A stretch of DNA of 64,000 bases from Pseudomonas sputi (GCF_021603585.1 NZ_BQHI01000005.1:310001-374000); one strand, 5' to 3'. Positions 52,797 to 62,655 are shown, counted from the first letter of the stretch. Made by a program: numbers and translations. Notes: a model not told the origin generated them from the letters alone.

Positions 52797-52933
52797 ATCT
52801 GTATCGCTTTGCCTTCCTTGCCCGTTTGAAATGCCGCTGTGCCGTTGTGACCTGCGCGTCCGACCGTGTGCTGCGCCCTGGCAAGTCATCCGAAGGCTGT
52901 CTTCAAGTCAGAATTCAAGAGGTTCGAAACGCC

Positions 52934-53527
52934 ATGTTGCTGATGATCGACAACTACGACTCCTTTACTTACAACGTTGTGCAATACCTCGGCGAGCTGG
53001 GTGCCGAGGTCAAGGTGGTGCGCAACGACGAACTGACCATCGCCGAAATCGAAGCGCTCAACCCTGAGCGGATCGTGGTTTCCCCGGGCCCGTGCACACC
53101 GACCGAAGCCGGCATCTCCATCGAAGCCATCAAACACTTCGCCGGTAAACTGCCGATTCTCGGTGTCTGCCTCGGTCACCAGTCCATCGGCCAGGCTTTT
53201 GGCGGCGATGTCGTTCGCGCCCGCCAAGTGATGCACGGTAAGACTAGCCCGGTATTCCACGAGGACAAGGGCGTGTTTGCCGGTCTGAACCGCCCGCTGA
53301 CCGTCACCCGCTATCATTCCCTGATCGTTAAACACGCAACGTTGCCCGATTGCCTGGAGCTGACCGCGTGGACTCAGCACGATGACGGCTCGGTCGACGA
53401 AATCATGGGCCTGCGTCACAAGACCCTGAACATCGAGGGCGTACAGTTCCACCCGGAATCGATCCTCACCGAGCAGGGCCATGAACTGTTCGCCAACTTC
53501 CTCAAACAAACCGGCGGCACGCGCTAA
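52934..53527 (+). CDS. trpG: Anthranilate synthase component II TrpG (glutamine amidotransferase)
   Basis: Supplies ammonia to TrpE. The class I amidotransferase has 197 residues: [14 protein letters not shown] start, oxyanion loop SPGPCTP, nucleophile Cys in [16 protein letters not shown] and His/Glu in [11 protein letters not shown] 52934 was chosen over upstream starts on family grounds. It is followed by trpD after 9 bases. The protein probably also serves folate (PabB) as in many gamma-proteobacteria. Confidence 0.97.
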   Translation: MLLMIDNYDSFTYNVVQYLGELGAEVKVVRNDELTIAEIEALNPERIVVSPGPCTPTEAGISIEAIKHFAGKLPILGVCLGHQSIGQAFGGDVVRARQVMHGKTSPVFHEDKGVFAGLNRPLTVTRYHSLIVKHATLPDCLELTAWTQHDDGSVDEIMGLRHKTLNIEGVQFHPESILTEQGHELFANFLKQTGGTR

Positions 53528-53536
53528 GGACTTTTC

Positions 53537-54586
53537 ATGAATATCAAGACAGCCCTGAGCCGTATCGTCGATCACCTCGACCTCAGCACCGATGAAATGC
53601 GCGACGTGATGCGCGAAATCATGACCGGCCAATGCACGGACGCGCAGATCGGCGCGTTCATGATGGCCATGCGCATGAAGAGCGAGAGCATCGACGAAAT
53701 TGTCGGCGCCGTGTCGGTGATGCGCGAACTGGCGGACAAGGTCGAACTCAAGACCCTCGACGGCGTGGTCGATGTGGTCGGCACCGGCGGTGACGGGGCG
53801 AACATTTTCAACGTGTCGACCGCGTCTTCCTTTGTGGTCGCTGCGGCTGGCTGCACCGTGGCCAAGCACGGTAACCGCGCGGTATCGGGCAAGAGCGGCA
53901 GTGCCGACTTGCTGGAAGCCGCCGGCATCTACCTCAACCTGACCCCGGTTCAGGTGGCGCGCTGCATCGACAACGTCGGCATCGGTTTCATGTTTGCCCA
54001 GACTCACCACAAAGCCATGAAGTACGCCGCCGGCCCGCGTCGCGATCTCGGCCTGCGCACCCTGTTCAACATGCTCGGCCCGCTTACGAATCCGGCCGGT
54101 GTGAAGCATCAGGTGGTGGGCGTATTTACTCCAGCACTGTGCCGGCCATTGGCTGAAGTCTTGCAGCGTCTGGGCAGCAAACACGTGCTGGTGGTGCATT
54201 CGAAGGACGGTCTGGACGAATTCAGTCTGGCGGCGCCGACCTTTGTCGCCGAGCTGAAGGACGATCAGATCACCGAGTATTGGGTCGAGCCGGAAGATCT
54301 GGGCATGAAGAGCCAGAGCCTGCACGGTCTGTCGGTCGAGGGGCCGGAAGCGTCGCTGGCGCTGATCCGCGATGCATTGGGCAAGCGCAAGACCGAGAAC
54401 GGCCAGAAGGCTGCCGAAATGATCGTGCTCAATGCCGGTGCGGCGCTGTACGCCGCTGACCTGGCGACAAGTCTGAAAGAGGGCGTGGCATTGGCCCACG
54501 ACGCTCTGCACACCGGTCTTGCTCGGGAAAAGCTCGAGGAGTTGGGTGCCTTTACCGCGGTATTCAAAGTGGAGAATGAGGGATGA
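53537..54586 (+). CDS. trpD: Anthranilate phosphoribosyltransferase TrpD
   Basis: Joins anthranilate with PRPP. The protein has 349 residues with [16 protein letters not shown] for the phosphate site, [18 protein letters not shown] and [13 protein letters not shown]. It overlaps trpC by four bases (ATGA). Part of the trpGDC unit. Confidence 0.97.
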   Translation: MNIKTALSRIVDHLDLSTDEMRDVMREIMTGQCTDAQIGAFMMAMRMKSESIDEIVGAVSVMRELADKVELKTLDGVVDVVGTGGDGANIFNVSTASSFVVAAAGCTVAKHGNRAVSGKSGSADLLEAAGIYLNLTPVQVARCIDNVGIGFMFAQTHHKAMKYAAGPRRDLGLRTLFNMLGPLTNPAGVKHQVVGVFTPALCRPLAEVLQRLGSKHVLVVHSKDGLDEFSLAAPTFVAELKDDQITEYWVEPEDLGMKSQSLHGLSVEGPEASLALIRDALGKRKTENGQKAAEMIVLNAGAALYAADLATSLKEGVALAHDALHTGLAREKLEELGAFTAVFKVENEG

Positions 54587-55419
54587 GTGTACCGACGGTT
54601 CTGGAAAACATTCTGGCCCGCAAGGTTCAGGAAGTCGCCGAGCGTAGCGCCCGTGTGAGCCTGAGCGAGCTGGAAAGTCTGGCCAAGGCGGCCGATGCAC
54701 CCCGTGGTTTTGCCCAGGCATTGCTGGCGCAGGCCAAGAAGAAACAACCGGCAGTGATCGCCGAGATCAAGAAGGCGTCGCCGAGCAAGGGCGTGATCCG
54801 CGAGCACTTCGTTCCTGCCGACATCGCCAAAAGCTACGAGAAGGGTGGGGCAACCTGCCTGTCGGTGCTGACCGATATCGACTATTTCCAGGGCGCCGAT
54901 GCCTACCTGCAACAGGCCCGCGCGGCGTGCTCGCTGCCGGTGATCCGCAAGGACTTCATGATCGATCCATACCAGATCGTCGAAGCCCGTGCCCTGGGCG
55001 CCGATTGTGTGCTGTTGATCGTCTCCGCTTTGGATGACGTGAAAATGGCCGAGCTGGCTTCGGTGGCCAAAGGCGTCGGTCTCGATGTGCTGGTGGAAGT
55101 GCACGACGGCGATGAGCTGGAGCGCGCGTTGAAAACCCTCGACACGCCGCTGGTCGGGGTCAACAACCGCAATCTGCACACCTTCGACGTCAGCCTGGAA
55201 ACCACCCTCGACCTGCTGCCGCGCATTCCCCGCGATCGTCTGGTCATCACCGAGAGCGGGATCCTCAACCGTGCCGATGTCGAGCTGATGGAAATCAGCG
55301 ACGTTTATGCGTTCCTGGTCGGCGAAGCATTCATGCGCGCCGAAAGCCCGGGCATCGAACTGCAGCGTCTGTTCTTCCCTGAGCGCGGCGTACCGGTGAG
55401 CGGTTCGACCCTCGACTGA
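54583..55419 (+). CDS. trpC: Indole-3-glycerol phosphate synthase TrpC
   Basis: Closes the pyrrole ring of indole. The protein has 278 residues with the single-domain fold (not fused to TrpF). [40 protein letters not shown] and [14 protein letters not shown] are the active-site strands. It is coupled to trpD and ends the unit. The gene is followed by a REP element. Confidence 0.97.
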   Translation: MSVPTVLENILARKVQEVAERSARVSLSELESLAKAADAPRGFAQALLAQAKKKQPAVIAEIKKASPSKGVIREHFVPADIAKSYEKGGATCLSVLTDIDYFQGADAYLQQARAACSLPVIRKDFMIDPYQIVEARALGADCVLLIVSALDDVKMAELASVAKGVGLDVLVEVHDGDELERALKTLDTPLVGVNNRNLHTFDVSLETTLDLLPRIPRDRLVITESGILNRADVELMEISDVYAFLVGEAFMRAESPGIELQRLFFPERGVPVSGSTLD

Positions 55420-55446
55420 TCGAGTCTTCGCAGGCGCCCGTTCCCC

Positions 55447-55475
55447 TGTGGGAGCGGGCTTGCCCGCGAAGGCGG
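55447..55475. repeat. REP-type palindromic element
   Basis: GTGGGAGCGGGCTTGCCCGCGA core with the stem GCGGGC-TT-GCCCGC at 55454-55467, followed by AGGCGGC. This is the common Pseudomonas repetitive extragenic palindrome. It lies between trpC and the lipoate ligase-like gene. Confidence 0.88.
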
Positions 55476-55515
55476 CATAAGATTCACCTCAGGCTCAACG
55501 TCCTATGGAAACCTT

Positions 55516-56220
55516 ATGATCCCCACGTCCCTGACCATCGAAGCCGGCCTGCAAGCCGAGCAGGATTTACTGGCCTCGGTCTGCGCTGGCGACTCCGAGT
55601 TCGGCCTGCTGTTCTGGCAACCCAGTGATCGCGCCTTGGTCATGCCCCGTCGTTTGAACCGCTTGCCCGGTTTCGATCACGCCTGCGAAGTCTCCGCCGC
55701 GGCCGGTTGGCCGGTGTTGTTGCGTGAAACCGGTGGTGAACCTGTTCCGCAATCGGCTTCGACCATCAATATTGCACTGGTCTACGCGCCGCCTCGCAGC
55801 GAAGGTGATCTGAACCGCATCGAAACCGGTTACCGGCGTCTGTGTGATCCAATCTGTGAGTTACTGGATGAGTTGGGTGGCACTTCGTCGTTGGGTGAAA
55901 TCGACGGTGCGTTCTGCGACGGTCGCTTCAACGTCAATCTCGACGGTCGCAAGATGGTCGGTACCGCCCAGCGCTGGCGCCAGAGTCAGGGCGGTCAGCG
56001 TCCGGTGGGCCTGGTTCACGGGGCAATGCTGCTGGATGACGAGCGTGAGTCGATGGTGGCGGCGGTCAACCGTTTCAACGAGGCGTGCGGTCTGGAGCAA
56101 CGGGTACGTGCCGCCAGCCACATCGCTCTGCACGAAAAATTCCCGGCGCCCCATGCACTGGCACGCCTCGATGAACGCTTTCGTTTGATGCTGGCGCAGA
56201 TCTACGCCGGCTGCGATTGA
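55516..56220 (+). CDS. Lipoate-protein ligase A/biotin ligase-like protein
   Basis: Protein of 234 residues with the BPL/LplA/LipB catalytic fold. Family signs are RETGGEPVPQS (equivalent to the Arg-x-x-Gly-Gly loop) and DGAFCDGRFNVNLDGRKMVGTAQRW, with the Lys that contacts lipoyl-AMP. It may ligate lipoate or octanoate, but many such homologues lack a proven substrate. It lies between a REP element and the convergent vfr gene. Confidence 0.8.
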   Translation: MIPTSLTIEAGLQAEQDLLASVCAGDSEFGLLFWQPSDRALVMPRRLNRLPGFDHACEVSAAAGWPVLLRETGGEPVPQSASTINIALVYAPPRSEGDLNRIETGYRRLCDPICELLDELGGTSSLGEIDGAFCDGRFNVNLDGRKMVGTAQRWRQSQGGQRPVGLVHGAMLLDDERESMVAAVNRFNEACGLEQRVRAASHIALHEKFPAPHALARLDERFRLMLAQIYAGCD

Positions 56221-56224
56221 GAAC

Positions 56225-56869
56225 TCAGCGGGTGCCGAAGACCACCATGGTCTTGCCTTTCACATCGACCAGGTTGCGTTCTTCAAGATCCTTGAGCACG
56301 CGACCGACCATCTCTCGCGAACAACCGACAATCCGGCCGATTTCCTGACGGGTCACTTTGATCTGCATGCCGTCCGGGTGAGTCATGGCGTCCGGTTGTT
56401 TGCACAGTTCCAGCAGGCAGCGAGCGACACGGCCGGTGACGTCGAAGAACGCCAGGTCGCCGACCTTGCGGGTGGTGTTGCGCAGACGTTGTGCGATTTG
56501 TCCGCTGAGGACGTAAAGAATGTCTGGATCCTGTTGCGACAGTTCGCGGAACTTGGCGTAGCTGATTTCTGCGACTTCGCACTCTACCTTGGCCCGCACC
56601 CAGGCGCTGCGCTGCTGTTCCTGCCCGGCTTCTTCGAACAGACCCAGCTCGCCGAAGAAGTCTCCGGCATTCAGGTACGCGATGATCATCTCGCGGCCGT
56701 CGTCGTCCTCGATCAGGATCGTGACCGAGCCGCGGATGATGAAGTACAGCGTGTCGGAGCGATCCCCGGCGCAGATGATATTGCTCTTGGCCGCGTGACG
56801 CCGGCGCTGGCAATGCATCAGCAGCTTGTCGAGGTTCTTGATTTTGGGTGTGGGGGTAATACCAACCAT
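56225..56869 (-). CDS. vfr: cAMP-responsive global regulator Vfr (CRP family)
   Basis: CRP-family activator of 214 residues. The cAMP-binding domain has [10 protein letters not shown] and RSAWVRA, where the Arg contacts the cyclic phosphate. The C-terminal helix-turn-helix reads [21 protein letters not shown], nearly the Vfr/CRP pattern. In Pseudomonas it governs virulence, motility and quorum genes. ATG 56869 was chosen ([17 protein letters not shown]); an earlier GTG adds eight residues. It is divergent from the OsmC-like gene and convergent with the ligase gene. Confidence 0.95.
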   Translation of the reverse strand: MVGITPTPKIKNLDKLLMHCQRRRHAAKSNIICAGDRSDTLYFIIRGSVTILIEDDDGREMIIAYLNAGDFFGELGLFEEAGQEQQRSAWVRAKVECEVAEISYAKFRELSQQDPDILYVLSGQIAQRLRNTTRKVGDLAFFDVTGRVARCLLELCKQPDAMTHPDGMQIKVTRQEIGRIVGCSREMVGRVLKDLEERNLVDVKGKTMVVFGTR

Positions 56870-57105
56870 GGTTGTATCCCGAAAAGACTGCACGGTTATA
56901 TTTGGTTTTTATATGAGGCGCTGAGGCGGTCGCTACACAGACTGGCGAAGGCGCCAGTGAATTGGCGCCAGCTTACCAGACACTTCGTCGAAATTTCGAG
57001 AAATCACCTACGCTCAAGGTGCATTCGTCCTAGGAACCTGCTCGCTGTCCGGGCGCGGCCCTGTGCTAAGCTGGCGACCCTTTTTTCTACAGTGGAGTCT
57101 TGGCG

Positions 57106-57528
57106 ATGAAGGCACGCATCCAATGGGCTGGCGAAGCCATGTTCCTCGGCGAATCCGGCAGCGGTCATGTCGTGGTCATGGACGGTCCGCCCGACGCCGG
57201 TGGTCGCAATCTGGGTGTGCGCCCGATGGAGATGCTTCTGCTGGGCGTTGGCGGTTGCAGCAATTTCGACGTGGTCAGCATTCTGAAGAAGTCTCGGCAG
57301 GCCGTTGAAAGTTGCGAAGCGTTTCTGGAAGCCGAACGCGCGACCGAAGATCCGAAGGTGTTCACCAAGATCCACATGCATTTCGTGGTCAAGGGCCGTG
57401 GTCTGAAAGAAGCCCAGGTCAAACGTGCCATCGAACTGTCTGCCGAGAAGTATTGCTCGGCCTCGATCATGCTCGGCGCCGCCGGTGTAGCGATTACCCA
57501 CGACTACGAAATCGTCGAACTCGGTTGA
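57106..57528 (+). CDS. OsmC-family protein
   Basis: Small alpha/beta protein of 140 residues. It has the two conserved cysteines of the OsmC/Ohr fold: Cys51 in LGVGGCSNFDVV and Cys117 in AEKYCSASIML. These normally reduce organic hydroperoxides. The sequence is closer to the YhfA-like branch than to Ohr. GGAG lies 8 bases before ATG 57106. It is divergent from vfr. Confidence 0.85.
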   Translation: MKARIQWAGEAMFLGESGSGHVVVMDGPPDAGGRNLGVRPMEMLLLGVGGCSNFDVVSILKKSRQAVESCEAFLEAERATEDPKVFTKIHMHFVVKGRGLKEAQVKRAIELSAEKYCSASIMLGAAGVAITHDYEIVELG

Positions 57529-57765
57529 AGCGACATTCAACTATCATAAAAGCAGTGCAGACTCTGGCGATCCCCCGCTGACGTCTGCATAATGCGCCAC
57601 TTTTTTCAGGGCCGTGATCAGTCAAACGACGGGTCATCCGCCTGAACAGATAACCAAAATCGCCATCGCGAAGAGGTGTTAACCGTCCTACGCAGGTGCG
57701 TTGTTCGCACTTGACGGGCATGCTTGATCACGCGGCTGTGCCGCATACATAGAGAGTTTTTAACG
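57529..57765 (+). promoter_or_regulatory. speD leader region with two hairpins
   Basis: This 237-base gap precedes the speD GTG. CAGGTGCG-TTGTT-CGCACTTG at 57693-57713 forms an 8-base-pair stem (one G-U pair). GCGGC-TGT-GCCGC at 57732-57744 forms a second, ending 21 bases before the start. A weak AGAGAG stands for the ribosome binding site. Together they look like a long structured leader that could respond to polyamines or SAM; no known riboswitch class is recognised. Confidence 0.4.
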
Positions 57766-58560
57766 GTGAAAAGCAAACTCAAGCTCCACGGGTTCAATAA
57801 CCTGACAAAGACCTTGAGCTTCAACATCTATGACATCTGCTACGCGGAAACCCCGCAAGACCAGCAGGCTTACGTCGAGTACATCAATCAAGAGTACAAC
57901 GCCGAACGCCTGACGCAGATCCTCACGGAAGTTGTCGAAATCATTGGTGCCAACATTCTGAACATTGCGAGTCAGAACTATGAGCCTCAGGGTGCCAGCG
58001 TCACGATTCTGATCTCGGAAGAGCCGGTGACCCCGACCGAAAGCCAGATCGAAGAGTCTCCGGGCCCGTTGCCCGAAATCATCCTGGCCCACCTCGACAA
58101 GAGCCACATCACGGTGCACACCTACCCGGAAATCCATCCGGATGCCGGTATTGCGACCTTCCGTGTGGACATCGACGTGTCGACCTGTGGTGTCATTTCA
58201 CCGCTTAAAGCGCTTAACTTCCTCATTCACCAGTTCGATTCGGACATCGTGACCGTGGATTACCGTGTGCGCGGCTTCACCCGTGACGTTGAAGGCAACA
58301 AACACTTCATCGACCACGAGATCAACTCGATCCAGAACTACCTTTCCGATGACACTCGCGACGCGTATCAGATGACCGACGTGAACGTGTATCAGGAAAA
58401 CCTGTTCCACACCAAAATGCTGCTGAAGAACTTCGAACTGGACAACTACCTGTTCGGCGATGCCACCAGCAACCTGTCTTCCGAGCAGCGCGCTCAGGTG
58501 ACCGAGCGTGTGAAACACGAAATGCTGGAAATCTTCTACGCGCGCAATATGCCAAGCTAA
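57766..58560 (+). CDS. speD: S-adenosylmethionine decarboxylase SpeD
   Basis: Proenzyme of 264 residues, the E. coli class 1A length, supplying aminopropyl groups for spermidine. The self-cleavage site is in [10 protein letters not shown]: cleavage before Ser113 would create the pyruvoyl cofactor. The start is GTG 57766 ([17 protein letters not shown]); the ATG at 57724 would add 14 atypical residues. The gene is convergent with coq7 across a strong terminator. Confidence 0.95.
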   Translation: MKSKLKLHGFNNLTKTLSFNIYDICYAETPQDQQAYVEYINQEYNAERLTQILTEVVEIIGANILNIASQNYEPQGASVTILISEEPVTPTESQIEESPGPLPEIILAHLDKSHITVHTYPEIHPDAGIATFRVDIDVSTCGVISPLKALNFLIHQFDSDIVTVDYRVRGFTRDVEGNKHFIDHEINSIQNYLSDDTRDAYQMTDVNVYQENLFHTKMLLKNFELDNYLFGDATSNLSSEQRAQVTERVKHEMLEIFYARNMPS

Positions 58561-58574
58561 GAAGTCCGGGCACA

Positions 58575-58610
58575 AAAAAAGGCGACTGCTTTGCGGCAGT
58601 CGCCTTTTTT
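58575..58610. terminator. Bidirectional terminator between speD and coq7
   Basis: AAAAAAGGCGACTGC/GCAGTCGCCTTTTTT, 15 base pairs with a short loop. It is A-rich on one side and T-rich on the other, usable by both convergent genes. Confidence 0.94.
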
Positions 58611-58621
58611 GTGGGCGTTTT

Positions 58622-59269
58622 TCAGATCCGATAAGTACTTTTGGTCATCACTTTGGCCAACAGGCTCATGCCGAACTTCACCGGCGCCGGGAAGCGGAAG
58701 CCGCCGGCCTCAAGCGCACTTTCCGCGTGATGTTCTTCATCGATACGCATCTGTTCCAGAATTGCCCGGGACTTTTCGTCCTCGGCCGGCAGTTGCTCCA
58801 GATGCTCGTTCAGATGCTTGCACACCTGATGCTCGGTGGCGGCGACAAACCCGAGGCTGACCTTGTCGCTGATCAGCCCGGCGACTGCGCCGATCCCGAA
58901 CGACATGCCATAGAACAGCGGATTGAGCACGCTGGTGTGGCTGCCCAACTGGTGAATGCGCTGTTCGCACCAGACCAAATGATCGATCTCTTCTTCGGCC
59001 GCATGCTCCATGGCCTCACGCACCTGAGGCAGCTTTGCGGTCAGGGCCTGGCCCTGATACAGCGCCTGGGCACAGACTTCACCGGTGTGGTTGATGCGCA
59101 TCAGACCGGCGACATGGCGGGTGTCCTCATCGCTCATCTGCACATCGGGCTGCACGATCGCCGGCGACGGACGGTACGGCTGGCCGCTGAAGGGCAACAG
59201 GGTACGCATCGCGGCATCGGCTTGCAGCAGAAGACGATCAATAGGCGAGTAGTGACGTTGGGTAGTCAT
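58622..59269 (-). CDS. coq7: 2-polyprenyl-3-methyl-6-methoxy-1,4-benzoquinone monooxygenase Coq7
   Basis: Di-iron hydroxylase of ubiquinone synthesis, 215 residues. The two ExxH iron motifs appear as [22 protein letters not shown] and [15 protein letters not shown]. Start at ATG 59269 ([14 protein letters not shown]) has GGAGG upstream. Coq7 replaces UbiF in many pseudomonads. Convergent with speD. Confidence 0.95.
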   Translation of the reverse strand: MTTQRHYSPIDRLLLQADAAMRTLLPFSGQPYRPSPAIVQPDVQMSDEDTRHVAGLMRINHTGEVCAQALYQGQALTAKLPQVREAMEHAAEEEIDHLVWCEQRIHQLGSHTSVLNPLFYGMSFGIGAVAGLISDKVSLGFVAATEHQVCKHLNEHLEQLPAEDEKSRAILEQMRIDEEHHAESALEAGGFRFPAPVKFGMSLLAKVMTKSTYRI

Positions 59270-59339
59270 GCTGACCTCCGGGAAGAATCTCGGCGGCCAG
59301 TTTAACCGAATCGGCCGGGGAAGGTTTGCGTTGGGTCAT

Positions 59340-59360
59340 GTGGGAGCAGGGCGCTCCCAC
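59340..59360. repeat. REP-like palindrome between HIT gene and coq7
   Basis: GTGGGAGC-AGGGC-GCTCCCAC, 8 base pairs, sharing the GTGGGAGC start of Pseudomonas REP elements. It lies past the end of the HIT gene. Confidence 0.6.
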
Positions 59361-59376
59361 CGATTTCCAGGTTCGA

Positions 59377-59715
59377 TCAGCCCGGAGGCCAGTTCATCTG
59401 GCGTTGACCCAGAACGTGCATGTGAATGTGGTAGACAGTCTGCCCGCCCATTTCATTGCAGTTCATCACCACTCGGAAGCCTTCCTCGCAACCCAGCTCC
59501 AGCGCCAGACGCTGGGCGGTGAACAGGATATGCCCGGCCAGTGCCTTGTCGTCTTCGGTCAAGTCGTTGAGGGTGCGTACCGGTTTCTTCGGGATCACCA
59601 GAAAATGCACCGGTGCCTGTGGGGCGATGTCGTGGAACGCCAGAACCTGGTCGTCCTCGTAGATGATCTTCGCCGGGATTTCCCGGTTGATGATCTTGGT
59701 GAACAGAGTATCCAC
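59377..59715 (-). CDS. HIT family (HinT-like) purine nucleoside phosphoramidase
   Basis: Protein of 112 residues with the histidine triad YHIHMHVLG at the C-terminus and the family N-terminus (V)DTLFTKIINREIPAKIIYEDD. A GTG at 59715 was chosen because GGAG lies 9 bases upstream; an ATG 14 codons earlier would add a non-family extension. HinT proteins hydrolyse adenosine 5'-phosphoramidates. Confidence 0.92.
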   Translation of the reverse strand: MDTLFTKIINREIPAKIIYEDDQVLAFHDIAPQAPVHFLVIPKKPVRTLNDLTEDDKALAGHILFTAQRLALELGCEEGFRVVMNCNEMGGQTVYHIHMHVLGQRQMNWPPG

Positions 59716-59796
59716 AGCTGTTTTCTCCGTTGTTTGGACTGGCCTGAGTGTACTCATACGGGGATAAGCCCGCCCAGGGTTTTGCCGTAGGGCTTT

Positions 59797-60585
59797 TCAG
59801 CGCGGGCAGTAGGCCTTGTTGACCATGCCGACAATTGTGCGATTGAGCCAGCGCGAACCGAGTCGTGGCAGAAAGGCGAACCAGCGGTTTCGGCGTCCTG
59901 GAATGATGATCGCGCGGTTTTTCTCCAGGGCGCGCACGGTGTACAGCGCGACTTCCTCGGGACTCATCAGCAATTTGCTGGCGTTGAGCTTGTCGTTGTT
60001 CAGTTGTGCAGTGCGAAAGAACGCGGTGCGGGTCGGGCCGGGGCACAGCACCGACACCTTGACCGCACACTTTTTCAGTTCCACCCGCAGTGCTTCAGAG
60101 AAGTGCAGAACGTAGGCCTTGCTGGCGTAGTAGGTGCTCATCCAGGGCCCGGGGTTGAAGGCCGCCACCGACGCGACATTGAGAATCTGCCCGCCACCCT
60201 GCAACGCCATGCTGTTGCCGATGGCATGGCAGAGGCGGGTGAGGGCGAGGATGTTCACTTCGATCAGGTCCTGTTCGGTCATCCAGTCCTGGGCGAGGAA
60301 CGGGCCGCAAGTACCGATGCCGGCACAGTTCACCAGCAGATCGATCTGCCGGTCGCCTTCCTCGAGCTCCAGCAGAAAGCCGGACAGGCGCAGTGGCTCA
60401 CCGAGGTCACAGGCGCGGAACAGCACCTCCACGCCGAAGCGTTGGGTCAGTTCAATCGCAATGCTTTCCAGCTGATCACGCTGGCGGGCCACCAGAATCA
60501 GGCTGCGGCCACGGCGCGCCAGGGCTTCGGCCATGGCCAGGCCGATGCCGCTGGAGGCGCCGGTGATCAGAGCGTAACGGGTCAT
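59797..60585 (-). CDS. Short-chain dehydrogenase/reductase
   Basis: Protein of 262 residues with the NAD(P) motif TGASSGIGLAMA near the start, NCAGIG, catalytic Ser in LNVASVAAF and the YxxxK pair in TYYASKAYVL. ATG 60585 has GGAG 6 bases upstream. The C-terminal tail resembles the membrane-associated DltE-like subgroup. Substrate unknown. Confidence 0.88.
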   Translation of the reverse strand: MTRYALITGASSGIGLAMAEALARRGRSLILVARQRDQLESIAIELTQRFGVEVLFRACDLGEPLRLSGFLLELEEGDRQIDLLVNCAGIGTCGPFLAQDWMTEQDLIEVNILALTRLCHAIGNSMALQGGGQILNVASVAAFNPGPWMSTYYASKAYVLHFSEALRVELKKCAVKVSVLCPGPTRTAFFRTAQLNNDKLNASKLLMSPEEVALYTVRALEKNRAIIIPGRRNRWFAFLPRLGSRWLNRTIVGMVNKAYCPR

Positions 60586-60646
60586 GCAAATCTCCATCGC
60601 AACAGCGCCGCGCCGTGGACGCAGGTGTCACGGCGGGGAGCGTTGT

Positions 60647-61597
60647 TCATTCTTTCGCAGAGTCTACAGGGGCGAGAGCAGCTTCGGCTGCATCGTCTGC
60701 CGAATTCGCGGCGGGTTCGACTTCGACATCGATTTCATCGGTGGTCACCGAACCGCTCTCGTAGCTGCTTTCAAGGCTGCTTTCATATTCCTGCTGGATG
60801 GCAGTAATCCCGCCCAGCATGCCACCCACGAAAAACAGCCCGATAAATACGATCCACAGAGAGCACAGCACTTTGACTGCCGTGCTGTTCGGCGGAGGCG
60901 GTGGGCCATAGCGATTGGCGCCGGTATTACCCGGCACGACCATGATCACCAGCGGGAAGAAGCTGCCCACGAAAGGCACCAGCGTCAGCAGCCAGAGCCA
61001 TCCCGACCAGCCGATATCGTGCAAGCGCTGGATGCTGAACAGGATCCCGACAATCGCGAAGGCCAGGAACAGGAAGAAGGCGAAGAGACCGCCAATGATC
61101 AAGCCTGTGGTCGAGTCGGCGCTCACCAGGCCCAGGCCGATCAGCGCGAACACGCTGACGATCGGCAAGGTGACGAGGCTCAACACCATCGACCACGCCA
61201 GGTAACGCAGGCGGCCGATCCGGCCCTCGACGCTGAACGGCTTTAGCGGCGCGAATGCCGGCAGGTTTTCACCTACCGCAGCGCGAGGGGGCGCATAAGG
61301 CGAGTCGGGCTCTGTAATGGCTGTGCTTTGCTCGTGGACATCCGACAGATTCAGTTCGATGGGCGTTTCCGCTTCGATCCGGGCATCGATTCCGGTCTTG
61401 CCCAGTGCTTGCAGGTAGGTCTGCGCATCGCTGTGGGACAGATCACGCTTGAGCGCGACGGTGCGGCCATTGAACAGACGCTCGATGGCGGCGACATCGC
61501 TTTTGAACAGGTCGGCCAGGTTGAGCTTGGCCGTGGTGATATCGACGCCGGGCTGGAGCGCGCCGCCGAAAACGATCTTGTAACGGGTTTCGCTCAT
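60647..61597 (-). CDS. DUF805 membrane protein with N-terminal ancillary domain
   Basis: Protein of 316 residues. An N-terminal soluble domain of about 130 residues (MSETRYKIVFGGALQPGVD) resembles the small YbjN/SHOCT-like segments often attached to membrane domains. Then comes a DUF805 domain with four helices (WSMVLSLVTLPIVSVFALIGLG and IVGILFSIQRLHDIGWSG). The C-terminus is Glu/Asp-rich. ATG 61597 gives a coherent start; upstream codons are low quality. Function is unknown. Confidence 0.78.
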   Translation of the reverse strand: MSETRYKIVFGGALQPGVDITTAKLNLADLFKSDVAAIERLFNGRTVALKRDLSHSDAQTYLQALGKTGIDARIEAETPIELNLSDVHEQSTAITEPDSPYAPPRAAVGENLPAFAPLKPFSVEGRIGRLRYLAWSMVLSLVTLPIVSVFALIGLGLVSADSTTGLIIGGLFAFFLFLAFAIVGILFSIQRLHDIGWSGWLWLLTLVPFVGSFFPLVIMVVPGNTGANRYGPPPPPNSTAVKVLCSLWIVFIGLFFVGGMLGGITAIQQEYESSLESSYESGSVTTDEIDVEVEPAANSADDAAEAALAPVDSAKE

Positions 61598-61686
61598 GGC
61601 CGAGGCATCCTTGTCGCGAGATAAGTTGAGTGATTGCAGTCTGTAAGTGCCAGACCAGTCCTCTGGCAGCGACTGGCCGGATTTGT

Positions 61687-62655
61687 TCAGCGTGGCCAGC
61701 GTTTGGGTAACTGTGCCGCTTGTTCCAGGGCCTGGCGGTATTCGGCATCGAGACGCGCCACCAGTTGATCCACGCTTGGCAGATCGTCGATCTGCCCGAC
61801 GCCTTGACCCGCCGACCAAACGGTTTTCCAGGCCTTGGCTTCATCGTTGATCGGCTTGAGCTTGTCGCCGAAATTCACTTCACCCTTACCTTGCAGAGAC
61901 GCCATGTCGAAACCGGCGGCCTCCAGGCTTTGGCGCATGAAACTGGCCGGTACACCGGATACGGCAGGAGTATGAATGATGTCGGCGGCTTTGGCAGTCA
62001 GCAGCATCTGCTTGTAGGCGTCAGGCGCGTGACTTTCAGTGGTGCCGATAAATCGCGTGCCGAAGTAGGCCAGATCCGCGCCGAGCAGTTGTGCGGCGAG
62101 AATCTCATGCCCATGGTTCAAACATCCTGCAAGCAACAGGGTCTTGTCGAAGAACTCGCGGATTTCGGCGATCAGCGAGAATGGACTCCAGGTCCCGGCG
62201 TGCCCCCCGGCACCGGCCGCGACGGCGATCAAACCATCGACACCGGCCTCGGCGGCTTTTTCGGCATGGCGACGGGTCGTCACGTCGTGGAAGACCAGGC
62301 CACCGTAACTGTGCACGGCGTCTACCAGTTCCTTCACGGCACCGAGGCTGGTGATGACGATGGGGACTTTGTGCTCGACGCAGATGTTCAGGTCAGCCTG
62401 CAGGCGTGGGTTGCTGTGGTGGACGATCAGGTTCACCGCGTACGGCGCCGGGTTTTCCAATGTCGCCAGTCCCGCTTCGATCTGTTCCAGCCAGGCCTTG
62501 AAACCGCTGCTTTCGCGCTGGTTCAGCGCCGGAAAGCTGCCGACCACGCCGTTGCGACAGCACGCCAGGACCAGTTCGGGATTGGAGATCAGGAACATCG
62601 GCGCCGCCACCACAGGCAGACGCAGACGTTGTTCGAGCAGAGCGGGCAGCGACAT
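61687..62655 (-). CDS. Nitronate monooxygenase (2-nitropropane dioxygenase family)
   Basis: FMN-dependent TIM-barrel oxidase of 322 residues. The FMN-binding strand VAPMFLISNPELVLACCRNG is at the start. The class I signature GAGGHAGTWSPFSLI and GADLAYFGTRFIGTTES are present. It oxidises nitronates, probably a detoxifying role. No operon partner is obvious. Confidence 0.88.
   Translation of the reverse strand: MSLPALLEQRLRLPVVAAPMFLISNPELVLACCRNGVVGSFPALNQRESSGFKAWLEQIEAGLATLENPAPYAVNLIVHHSNPRLQADLNICVEHKVPIVITSLGAVKELVDAVHSYGGLVFHDVTTRRHAEKAAEAGVDGLIAVAAGAGGHAGTWSPFSLIAEIREFFDKTLLLAGCLNHGHEILAAQLLGADLAYFGTRFIGTTESHAPDAYKQMLLTAKAADIIHTPAVSGVPASFMRQSLEAAGFDMASLQGKGEVNFGDKLKPINDEAKAWKTVWSAGQGVGQIDDLPSVDQLVARLDAEYRQALEQAAQLPKRWPR

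Larger units (their letters stand above)
52531..52933 (+). promoter_or_regulatory. 403-base estA-trpG divergent region containing the trpG leader
   Basis: It separates divergent estA and trpG. It contains a leader reading frame at 52687-52773 followed by a GC hairpin at 52784-52796. About 130 further bases before trpG hold nothing I can assign. A TTGTTT box near 52618 might be a -35 element for the leader transcript, with CATATT 19 bases on; this is weak. Confidence 0.5.

Noticed and set aside
52886-54721. Minus-strand frame of 611 codons opposite trpG-trpD
   Set aside because: Antisense of well-identified tryptophan genes.
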